Assembly: GCF_000003815.2 (NCBI RefSeq)
Contig: NC_049983.1
Location: forward strand, 7,515,651-7,537,537
Source of the DNA: Branchiostoma floridae
Lineage: Eukaryota; Chordata; Leptocardii; Amphioxiformes; Branchiostomatidae
Direction of reading: 5' to 3'
DNA: 21,887 nt
Both the position numbers and the translations under genes were made by a program. Positions 1-9,200 of the stretch are shown piece by piece. The stretch's first letter is position 1. Each line of letters begins with the position of its first letter. The notes under the pieces are model-generated. The model saw only the letters and a list, made by a program, of their open reading frames with translations. It was not told where the DNA came from and did not search any database.

Positions 1-357
1 CGCTGACCAGCAAGCAGAAATATCTGAAATCTTTATTAAAATACCATATTGCAGACTTTTTGTCAAGTCTGAATTGTGTTGACATTTACATGTACTCCTC
101 CAGGGAGAATTGCACTAAATGTTAAGTACGGCAATCTAAGTACATTAAGGATCTCGCAAATATGCATAAAAGGAGGCGGACACTCCTCCTCTATGCTCGT
201 CATGCCGCGAGTTCAAAGTAAGGTTGCAAGTCAGTTGAAAATTTTACGACTTTTCCACATCTGCTTGGCGATTCTAGAAAAGTGAAAGGGTAGTGGCAGG
301 TGGCAACAGAACTTCCCGTGTCCCCATGCACACAATTCACCTGCATGACCTATGCAC

Positions 358-364
358 TATAAAG
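358..364 (+). promoter_or_regulatory. Possible TATA box for the cGAS-like gene
   Basis: TATAAAG about 400 bases upstream of the start codon. A start of transcription near 385-395 would give a 5' leader ending at 756, perhaps with a small intron. Nothing else supports it; a chance match is quite possible. Confidence 0.2.
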
Positions 365-582
365 GTGGTTGAGTTAATAAGTAACAAGCAAACGCCACGT
401 TTCAGCAACACCCTTCACGGGGGCACAGCTAGACTGGATTTACGGAAAGGTTTGTTACTATTATAATAGTATACGAACATATAATATTTGACATATTTGA
501 CTCGAAACGCATTTCCGCTGTACCCATACTTTTCGCATTTTCCGAATTCTCTAAAATAAACTATAGAATATGAAGTCATTGT

Positions 583-612
583 GTGTGTGTGTGTTGGGGG
601 GGGGGGGGGGTA
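583..612. repeat. (GT)n followed by a G run
   Basis: A short GT dinucleotide run followed by about 14 consecutive G, upstream of the first coding exon. A simple-sequence tract; it also creates a spurious Gly-rich N-terminal extension in an overlapping open frame. Confidence 0.85.
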
Positions 613-756
613 CAAGGTACTGTAAATAACAGTAGGATACGTAAACGCAGATCGCTGTATGATAATCTAACTTTGTGTACTTCCCTTCATTTGAAACAGA
701 GTCACAACATCAGAAAAGCGACTCTTCCCCTCTCCAGTCAACTGTGCTCCGGTGCA

Positions 757-1025
757 ATGGGCGAAATAGGATTCCTTTCAGAGTTTGCATTCCTGCTAAA
801 GCATTTGTTTGCCCTACTCATAGCGGTGGCGATTCTAGTGCTCAGTGTAATTGCCGTGTCATACGGACTCGTGATGATGTTTAAGTTGTTGGAATACGTG
901 CTTGGGACAGCTTTGTGCTATCTAGTTGACATAGTCGTCATCATCATTGAACTGGTCTCCAAACCTTGGAAATGGCTGATGAAAACTCGAAACGACAAAG
1001 ACGGCGATGAAAAGCCAAGATCAAG
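757..1025 (+). CDS. cGAS-like gene exon 1: start and transmembrane segments
   Basis: Starts at ATG 757 ([10 protein letters not shown]) and encodes 89 residues plus two bases of a split codon. Two strongly hydrophobic stretches are followed by a Lys/Trp/Arg-rich stretch ([10 protein letters not shown]). The donor is AAG|GTACTT at 1026, phase 2. The frame is open further upstream to 583, but that part reads low-complexity G-run sequence and is not protein-like, so I take 757. It joins exon 2 to restore an Arg codon (AG+G) and continue in YHEYRVRL. The open frame continues past the donor only to 1065. Confidence 0.72.
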
Positions 1026-2404
1026 GTACTTCAAAAGTTACTTCTTGCATATGTGTTACGCATGATCGTGTACTTCATAAGCACGTTTACAAGGTAGACT
1101 AACATATTGATTCCTTCTTAACTTGTGGGAACAAGAAAATCGTCCGTTGATTGTAACGTTATCATTAGTCAACTGCAGTGTTGCACGAAAGGTCAAAACA
1201 AGAATTACTATCGATATATCGTAGGTTGATTTAAACTCAGGAAGTTTCATCGGTAACCACAAGGATTCTACAAGCCTACAAACCTTGGTATCCTATATAG
1301 TAATGTGATTTTACTAAGGAGAAGATTGTTTCTAGCTAGATCGATATTTGGATATATATAACCGTACAGGTAGCTCTCTCTAAAATTGACCTTTGTCCGG
1401 CACAGGTACCACGAATATCGAGTTAGACTTGATGCCGAACAAGAGAGGCATGCAAAAGAGTTGTTCGCCATTCGTCGACGCAAAAGGTGCTTACAGGCTA
1501 ATCAAAAGCAGGAAGGAAACTTCCTCCGTCTCCGGTTTGAAGACTTCCCACCCGCAGATCAGACGGACCTCATAAGGAGAGGAACCGTCGTGCTCGAAGG
1601 GCGGGTAAGAAAGATAGAGGTGCCTACCTCATTCAAAGACATACCGCTTGCAGAGCAATTGGAGAGGTACCACGACAAGATCAAACTCGATGACGAAGAA
1701 ACGAAGCATGCAGTACAGTTGGTTAGCATCTTCATCGGAGCCATAACGGACTGTGTTATTGCAGAAATAGACTACGAGAAGCCACTGAAGGCCAGACCTT
1801 CCCGGATAGAGTACACAGGCAGCATGTACGAGGGCACGAAAGTTCATCGACCAGACGAGTTTGACATCATGGTTGTGATTGACGTCTCAGAAGAAGTCAA
1901 GAGCGAAGAGATGACTCCCGGCTACGCAAGGTTCCAATCAAAGAAGGACATATTTGACTGCTTGAGAACCGTCCCTCGGTTCTTTCATTGTTTGCAATTA
2001 TTGACGGTACCAGAAGACTTCTCCCACTCAGATTTTGTCCCGACATTGTCCCCTACAAAGACGATGGACTGGTTCCATGGACTTGTGCAGAGAGGTGTCA
2101 ATGGGGTAAGAGCATCTCATTCATGGATGTCTGAGACATGCCACTCATTCTTTTGAGTACATTCTTTTGCAAATGTTCAGGGTTTTCGTCTTAGAAGCTG
2201 CTTTTGTTTGATAAAATCTACCAACGGAACTGTTGTAAGTCAAACATATCCCTCCACCTCCCTCCCTCCCTCCCTCCCTCCCTCCCTCCCTCCCATCGAA
2301 CCATCCATCCATCCATCCGTCCGTCCGTCCGTCCGTCCATCCATCTATACAACCATCCATCCATCCATCCATCCATCCATCCATCCATCCATCCATCCAT
2401 CCAT

Positions 2405-2447
<43 letters not shown>

Positions 2448-4382
2448 TCCTTCCATCCATCCATCCATCCATCCATCCATCCATCCATCCATCCATCCAT
2501 CCATCCATCCATCCATCCATCCATCCATCCATCCATCCATCCATCCATCCATCCATCCATTTATACTGTCCAGCAGTCGGTTACTAGTTATTGCACGATA
2601 GATATCATTTTGGTTTTGAGCGTAAGGTAAATTTTCATTATAGGAGGTACCAGAGTTGTTTATATGTTGTGCTGAGTCCATAAGACCATTGGAATTACAT
2701 GTTAAAATCATCATATCAAAATTGCAGGTATCAAAGCAGGACTGGGGCCCTGTTAAATTGTATCTTTCTCGCCACGGACCAGCTGTAAAGGTTAGCTCGC
2801 TTCTTATTTTCGACCGGCCAACTAGCATAAGTTTATTGTAGATTTCTGAGAAGTTTGCAATCAGTCTAATATCATATTGTATATTTCAGATAGTTGGAGG
2901 TTCTGCTTGCAATTGCTGTTCTTTTTCGCAGATATCACCGACAGCAACTGATATGTGTAGCGATTGTTTGACTAATTGATGAACCCAGGGAGGTTAAAAA
3001 GACCTCCTTGGTGTACTCAAGCACCACCATGCAAAAGACGGAGAAACGAGAATGCTGAGCTAAGCTCTTGAAGCCCATTACAGTCAGATTATTGTTTGTC
3101 TATTGCACTACATGTCCCTTACTTGCTTCTGTTTATCTAAATACATTACACAGGCGGATTTATGTAACATTGACTTTCCATATCCGTTTAACAGGTGAAC
3201 ATTGTGAAAGAAGGGACTGATCTGCACATCGCCGTAGACCTGGTGGTGTGTATCCAGCNNNNNNNNNNNNNNNNNNNNNNNNNNNNNNNNNNNNNNNNNN
3301 NNNNNNNNNNNNNNNNNNNNNNNNNNNNNNNNNNNNNNNNNNNNNNNNNNNNNNNNNNCAAGCCGTACGCGGACGAACCTCCGGACTGGTCCCATGCCAT
3401 GTTGTGGAGACGGTCCTTCTCCGTCACCGAAACCAAGATGATATCAAGGTAACATGTACATGTTTGTATTTCAAGAGCAGTATTCAATATAAGGTTTATT
3501 AATGATAAATCACATTTCTTGTGCGATAAGCACAACCTAGTACAGACCATTTTTGACTGCATATCCATACGCTATAGTCTTGCACTTATTACCGATTACA
3601 GATTGTAGATGTAGTTGTGATAAGATCTTGTATTTTTTGGTGTACATACCAATCGGTCATTAGGGTGATTTTGCTGTTTGCAATGGCAACCCTTTCGTGA
3701 TACAAATTCGGTAGGTTGCTTGATGTCGTTGATATGCCTGGCAACTAGTCAACTTTGCGGTGACAATATGTCTATCAAATTCTGTGTTTGTAGTGTGCTG
3801 TTGTTAAAGTAGTATGTAACCATATGTTCTATCATGTTAGACTAGTAGTATACTGATGTAAGTAGTTTGTAGTTGTTATACGTAATTTGCCATACATTGT
3901 ACCTGTTACAATCGTTCTGCAATAAACTTGACTTGATTTGACTTGTAACGCTGGTTCACCTTTATCCGCGGGGTAACCTATATTCGTTGTTTTATCAAGT
4001 CGATGGTTGGTGCAATATTTTGAACATAACGGTTGATGCAATATTTTTTTACATAACGTTAACGTATCTGGAGTTTGAAACCACCGTCCGTCGTAAATAC
4101 CATTTTTAAAGACAACGAATATAGGTTACCCCGCGGATGAAGGTGAACCAGTGTTAACTAACAAAGGCTATACAGCTCACAGGTTTCCTTATCCAACATC
4201 GACGGGACCAATGAGTATCGACGAGAGTGCCTCCGGATCTTGAAGAGCATCTTCGAGAAGAGAACAACGCTGGCTAAATTCACGTCCTACCACCTGAAGA
4301 CGGTGCTGCTGCACGAGTGTCGATCTCAGGGAAACTGGCAAAGGTCAAAGAGAGACGAGCGTTTTATGGACCTGTTGGAAAG
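757..4382 (+). CDS. Membrane-anchored Mab-21/cGAS-like nucleotidyltransferase gene (multi-exon, 3' end missing)
   Basis: Spliced model from five visible exons: 757-1025, 1406-2105, 2728-2790, 3195 to about 3448 (broken by an N gap) and 4176-4382; all junction phases agree. Seen: two hydrophobic segments at about residues 17-42 and 48-67, a basic linker, then a Mab-21-type nucleotidyltransferase domain with G228-S229, the acidic pair E241-x-D243 (motif DEFDIMV) and a third acidic residue D359 in LHIAVDLVV. Known: cGAS and cGAS-like receptors use these three acidic residues to bind metal and make cyclic dinucleotides when they sense nucleic acid. Inferred: catalytic potential is kept, and the domain is tethered to a membrane, probably facing the cytosol. 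No cGAS-type zinc-thumb Cys/His cluster is visible. The resemblance is to cGLRs; the N-terminal anchor recalls the ITPRIP-like and MiD49/51 relatives. The last C-terminal exon is not identified, so the gene is partial here. Family call is firm; cGLR versus other Mab-21 protein is less sure. Confidence 0.8.
1406..2105 (+). CDS. cGAS-like gene exon 2: catalytic core with GS and E-x-D motifs
   Basis: 700 nt; acceptor CACAG at 1401-1405, donor GG|GTAAGA at 2106, phase 0 at the end. It encodes a charged N-terminal helix ([20 protein letters not shown]), then the nucleotidyltransferase core [22 protein letters not shown] codons lie at 1818-1823, Glu at 1857-1859, Asp at 1863-1865. This is the largest and most clearly coding exon of the gene. 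Its open frame runs on to 2156 only by reading into the intron. Confidence 0.88.
2259..2560. repeat. Tetranucleotide microsatellite with ordered variant blocks
   Basis: About 300 bases of CNCC-type tetramers in the intron between exons 2 and 3 of the cGAS-like gene. Blocks in order: CTCC, ATCC, GTCC, ATCC, ten AGCC units (2407-2446), then a long ATCC run to about 2560. One substitution per unit defines each block, as expected from block expansion. Frames through it give artificial Pro-Ser-Ile-His or Met-Asp-Gly-Trp proteins of 112-227 residues, which are not genes. Confidence 0.97.
2728..2790 (+). CDS. cGAS-like gene exon 3 (63 nt)
   Basis: Short phase 0-0 exon between acceptor TTGCAG and donor AAG|GTTAGC. 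It encodes [21 protein letters not shown]. The RHGPAV block precedes the third catalytic acidic strand in Mab-21/cGLR proteins and runs in frame into exon 4. Too short to stand out as an open frame; identified by splice sites and family motif. Confidence 0.72.
3195..3448 (+). CDS. cGAS-like gene exon 4, interrupted by an assembly gap
   Basis: Acceptor TTTAACAG at 3187-3194. The left part (3195-3258) encodes [20 protein letters not shown], with the third catalytic Asp at 3237-3239. After 100 N the right part (3359-3448) encodes [20 protein letters not shown] then SVTETKMIS, matching the family W-R-x-S-F block. Donor TCAAG|GTAACA, phase 2. The 100-N gap happens to keep the frame, and about 34 missing residues would fit the family spacing; whether this is one exon or two cannot be told. 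Confidence 0.72.
3259..3358. other. Assembly gap (100 N)
   Basis: Exactly 100 N, the usual placeholder for a gap of unknown size. It cuts the exon carrying the third catalytic residue of the cGAS-like gene. Confidence 1.
3946..4156. mobile_element. Foldback/MITE element, about 205 bp
   Basis: Arms at 3949-3990 and 4112-4153 are inverted copies of 42 bases with two mismatches, starting C[GA]CTGGTTCACC and ending in ATATTCGTTGT. The interior holds no coding sequence. TAA on the left and TTA on the right flank the arms and continue the inversion, so the target duplication is uncertain. The right arm ends about 20 bases before the exon 5 acceptor. Confidence 0.85.
4176..4382 (+). CDS. cGAS-like gene exon 5: C-terminal helical part
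   Basis: Phase forces the acceptor at TATACAG (4169-4175), not the nearby CTCACAG at 4176-4182, which would be out of frame. Translation reads [20 protein letters not shown], then the family signature [14 protein letters not shown] and a W-Q-R...RFMDLLE stretch. Donor is at 4383 (AG|GTCAGT), phase 2. A branch-point-like TTAACTAAC lies at 4154-4162. The C-terminal exon that should follow is not recognisable; a gap at 4765-4864 may hide it. A frame open to 4602 past the donor is probably intron. Confidence 0.75.
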
Positions 4383-5636
4383 GTCAGTCATTAAACGCTA
4401 TCATACATGCCAGGGAAGATTTATACCTGTATACGAACGTCCAGAAATTTTACCATTGATTGGTCAAGTATGTATTTTTAATGCGTCTTTTCAAATCGAT
4501 ATCGTACTGTTTGGTAGGGCTTGTTGGGGGTGTTCACAAGATGTGAATTTCTGTCACTGTGGCATCAAGCGCCTTTGTCAACACTGCTTTCTTTGCTTGT
4601 AAAACGACAGTTTGCGTCAAACTCAGACCTAACGTTACTTGACTTGACCTAATGTACGGCGAGGAGGGGGTCCTCCTCTGCTACCCGAAGTGAAAAGCAG
4701 TGAGCAGTATCAAAATCTTCATTTCAAATTTCGAAGATCGTTGTATGGACATCGTTCAAATATGNNNNNNNNNNNNNNNNNNNNNNNNNNNNNNNNNNNN
4801 NNNNNNNNNNNNNNNNNNNNNNNNNNNNNNNNNNNNNNNNNNNNNNNNNNNNNNNNNNNNNNNNACCCACTGAAATCCATTCAGTAGAAGTGAAGATAGA
4901 TCCCATCATTTGAGATACGAGCATTGGTGTCAATTCATTTTATTGACGAATATTCCGAGACAAGCCATGAATACGTTTATTAGTTTATATATTGCGTCAT
5001 TCTACACACAATGCTTTACTGTGAAACAAACATTGGCTGTAGAATTCATCCAAATAGTCCCCCCAGAGCGCCCTGTATATAGCAGCGCCCTTGTTTGATG
5101 CTGGAGGCTTCTTGTTCTGGTTTAGGCGGACCTAGGCCTTTGTGTACAGGTGGACCGGCACCTGCAGACTTCAGTTTCACCGCTCGCCCAGTGCTTTAGC
5201 CTCTCTGTAAAAAAACGACACACCCCGTCGCGCATTTCACTAATACATGTATATGCAAACACAGCAATTTTCTTTTTGAATAAAATTATTATATTTTTAC
5301 TATAGTACTATATATATTTTTAAATAAACACTTATTTTTTTCCATTTGTCACAATTCCCAACGTTCTTGTTAGAATCATTCATTTACTATTGTTTGAGAT
5401 ACATAAACTCGTGTATTCATCTTGTTTTACATTATTTTGCTATACTTCACTCTTTATATTTCCTATATTAGTAATTTGTGCTCTCCATTGTCTTTTACTT
5501 TCCCGTTGGATCCGTGGTTTATGTATATTTACATGTAAAATGCAATAAAAAAACACCGCAATTTTCTATATAGTCTAAGCGTTGCTTTCGTCCCATGAAA
5601 ACTAAAAAAATACAAAATATCTAATGCCAATTTAAC
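4383..5636. other. Intergenic or 3' region between convergent genes
   Basis: No further coding exon is recognised. It contains a 100-N gap and, from about 5240, an AT-rich stretch with plus-strand AATAAA at 5279-5284 and others near 5323 and 5542. These could serve the plus-strand gene. TTTATT at 4939-4944 is a minus-strand AATAAA that could end the convergent transcript. Confidence 0.45.
4765..4864. other. Assembly gap (100 N)
   Basis: Exactly 100 N, a conventional placeholder. It may hide the missing C-terminal exon of the cGAS-like gene. Confidence 1.
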
Positions 5637-5719
5637 TCACAATCTTCCGGTGATCACGAAGTAGGCCACCGTCAATATCAAAAGCACAACGATCGGTGGA
5701 GCAGCGGGAATCAGCATGG
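5637..5719 (-). CDS. Terminal exon: transmembrane anchor and stop
   Basis: Acceptor after a T-rich tract (TTTTTTTTCAG); stop TGA at 5639-5637. After a split Ala codon it encodes MLIPAAPPIVVLLILTVAYF then VITGRL and stop. This is one strong hydrophobic helix followed by only a few residues, so the protein would be a single-pass type I membrane protein with almost no cytoplasmic tail. Too short for open-frame detection; found by splice sites, phase and hydrophobicity. Confidence 0.68.
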
Positions 5720-6237
5720 CTGAAAAAAAAAGATAACTTCTTTCAAAACGAAATCAGACATTTTTCATAAAGCAAACAAGTCTCAAAGCCATAACTTGAA
5801 AGTTCATCTGTGTTGTAAAGCTCCGAAGCCATCTACATCAGAGCTTTACAACCACCCCTGAACAGAGACGGTGGGCGCCATAGACTTCTTGCAACGTATG
5901 ATCCACTGCTCACAAGGTCACGTGTTCTATCTGCATAGCGTGACGTCACGGCAGCAGTTCATTCCTTGACAAAGACTGGTGCTGTTCAGTCGAAAATTTG
6001 GGTCCAATTTTGGTGTTGGAATTTTCAGTTCAACTAGGTCTCGAAGTCTCAGAGTCATAAAGCCCAAGTCCTACAGAAGGTGGTGCCAGTAGATTTCTTG
6101 GATTTTTATTTGTGAACGACGTTGAAGATAGTGGCAAAACGAACTCACCTTTATATTCATCGGTATCAACTAAAAGAAAAGGAAAGAATAGATTAAACTG
6201 GTTGTGGAAAATGATTCTTCGGTCAAACATAAAATAT

Positions 6238-6281
<44 letters not shown>

Positions 6282-9200
6282 ATAGGGAAAGAGTATGGGA
6301 GTTAAACACCCCTCCCCCCTACCAGTTGAAAAGTCCCTGCAGTAGTGATTGCACATTGTGTGGCCCAATGCTACTCTGAGAAAGGCACCGCCCTATGCAC
6401 CATTTGGTGTGAGAAGGCCTCTTAGTCATAACGTCTAACACTATAACTGTTTAGACTCCCTTGCAGTCCGATTTTCAACGTTGGCTATGTTCTATTGTGC
6501 CGGGAAAGGAAGTTTGCTGAGGAAGGGAGTTTGCCGTGATAGCGACTTTCTGCCCCTTCCCGAAGACTGCAAGGGAGTCTAATAACTGTTAAAACTTATT
6601 GCCAATCACCATTACCTTTATAAATGTGCGTACACTACGATACAGGGCTTGGTTGGCGCAATGGTCTTAGATAAAGGCTAGGGGACATCTAATTGAATTT
6701 TAAAAGACATTTTTTGACTCTCAGTTACCTTTTATGAGAACCAGAGTTGTCTGTCCTTCCTCGTCAAAGACGATGTACAGCCCCGCATCCTCTTTGGTAA
6801 TTTCCGCCAATTCCACCACGTCTTCGTCCACCAAGCGCGCGCGACCTAGGGAAAACGTTTAAAGGTTCGTTAAAGGGGCATTCCACTCCAGAAGGGGGTG
6901 GTGTTTTCCAATAGATAATGTGTCAATGGATACATATCAGCCGAATGTTGTGGAATTCACCTTGGGATGAATTGCGCGATTTGTGTTTTGTAAAACAATA
7001 TGACACTCACCAAACCCATGCAGACCCAACCTATGCATTCCCTATACGCATAGACACTTTGTTTATCGTGCATATTTTCGGAATAAATGAGGTTCGCTAA
7101 GCACACAGAGCAGGCAAATTGCTCATAAGATAGCAAAGAATACAATAACAAGACGAGATTTCTTAGCGAACCTGAAATTAGTTTTGTAACCTTACCTAAA
7201 AGTTTTGCATTGTATTCAGCCATAGGATTAATTCAATTAGAGGGTACTTGGGGAGTTTAGTAGAAGACAGAATGCTTTTGAGGCACGTGGAGAAACTGGG
7301 TACTTTATCGTATAATGTGAAGTAGTATGCATTTATTACTTCCTAGAATTAATAGATATTGGAAAATAACACTCCCGTGTGGAGTGGAATGCCCATTTAA
7401 TTACCTTCAAGTATTTTGGGTAGGAAAATTGTATTTTGTCTCAATATGTAGGTCAACCGCCTATAACTCGAGCAGCTGTGGATGAAATTTCATGATATTT
7501 TGTATTCAAGTAGCGGTTGTAAAATGAAGGTTCTTTTTGAAAATTGTTCACCTGGCACTTTCCGTCAGAACTGCAGCAGGGCGAGTGTGTACGTGTGCAT
7601 GTGCGGTTGCGGACAAGATACCTCGAGACGTTGTGGGTCGTTTGCATGATATTTAGTAGTTATGTCGGGGTTGGGAAAACGAAGGTCAAGTTCGATAATG
7701 GGCCCCCTGGCGACAAGTTGCGATACTGCAGCTAAACGTCAAAGTTGGCGTTAAAATCATCCTCAAGTGGCAGGTTCATGATTTTTGAATAGTGGACCTC
7801 TTCGGGCAGGGAATAAGTCGTGTAAGTTTGGACCCCCTGGTTGCTTGTTTTGAATTACAGTGGGCCTTTTTGTTCGCATTCTAAGAGGAGGATAACTCGT
7901 GCGGGGATTCTTGGATATTTATAAATTTTGTGATACAGGTACCTTAAATGATAATAAACGTAATGATACCTTTATTAACGCAAAGGAAGGTGCCATTTAC
8001 ATAGATTATAATAAGAATCTAAGCTATGGACTGTCCTCTATTCAGGGACACTGTCTCTCTCTTTCTTCATAAGTAGGTCAGATCAACAAATACAGCTGTT
8101 TGGTGTTTATCTTTCTAACAAGTCAAGAAGCGGCCATGATTATTTAGTTCAATGACAGGCGCACACGAAATCATTAAGAACAATGTACATTATTCTATTT
8201 CTAATTACTTTGACGCTGTAAGTCAGTTGGGATGGATAAAAGGGAATTTTCAACCGCTATATACGCCCTTTCATGCAGCCGTTTACTTCTGGTAGGTACT
8301 CTGGTAATACATGAATGATAAATGCACTCTCCATAATAAGCCTTGATTTTTGGCGAAGGCATGTGTTCCGTGGAACTCTAGTTCAAAATACACGAGGGGA
8401 ACAAGCTAACTACAAGTTAACTTAAGGTCTCGGGCCGGAGTTTCTTTTACGGACAGCCTCAGGCCGAAGGGCTACAGTTCCGCTAGTAAACGTAGGACGC
8501 GAAACTTAATCAATATGGTGGAAAGCCGTTTACTGTCCCTTTCCGACAAACCTATTGGTATCGTCTGCTGCCTCTTTATTTTGGGTAGAATATGTAGTAA
8601 AGTTTTAATTTTGGACCCAAAAAGTATCATTTTTTAACACTTTTTTGATCGAAGCTGCTTGGAAAAAACGAATTTTCCCAGGATAACGGCCTACGTGGCA
8701 GAGAAGCTAAATTCTTCATGTTTGTGTAAAATGAAAATAAAAAAAATTCCATGTGATACCTTTTTTTGCGGCGGACGTGGCCTCCCAAAAAAACATACGG
8801 ATAAATTTCACTTACGGCGGGTTGTGCCCTTAGCTTTACCCCCACCCCAGCGACTTTAAAAAACTGTAGACTCCTATTTTGTTTTAGACTTTGTAAGAGT
8901 ACTACAAGAATGGGTGAACGGATTGTCATGATTGTTGGTATGTTGATAGTTTGAGTAATATAAAGTACGTAGTATTCAAATCAGAAGCTAATTTGCATAA
9001 TTAATGAAAAAGGTTTACAAAGCTTGAGATAGGTTGGTTGGATGAGCTTGATTGAATTTCCAACCGCTTATGCAGCAGTTTACTTTTCGGAAAGGTTCTC
9101 TTTAACAATAAGAACAACATTGTTAAGCTAAATGTGGATCCATATAAAGTCCAAGTCAAAGTTAAAAGCATTGAAAAAGGCATAATTTCTGAAGCAACAA

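Noticed and set aside
2145-2828. Open frames of 112-227 residues with Met-Asp-Gly-Trp or Ser-Ile-His-Pro repeats
   Set aside because: They are translations of the tetranucleotide microsatellite in several frames on both strands.
4705-4764. Candidate C-terminal exon of the cGAS-like gene before the second gap (SIKIFISNFEDRCMDIVQ in phase)
   Set aside because: Phase fits, but the acceptor lacks a pyrimidine tract and the peptide does not clearly match the family's C-terminus; the gap prevents a decision.
7195-7223. Minus-strand MAEYNAKLL followed by a GTAAGG donor-like site
   Set aside because: It lies inside the TTAA-flanked element and has no partner exon.
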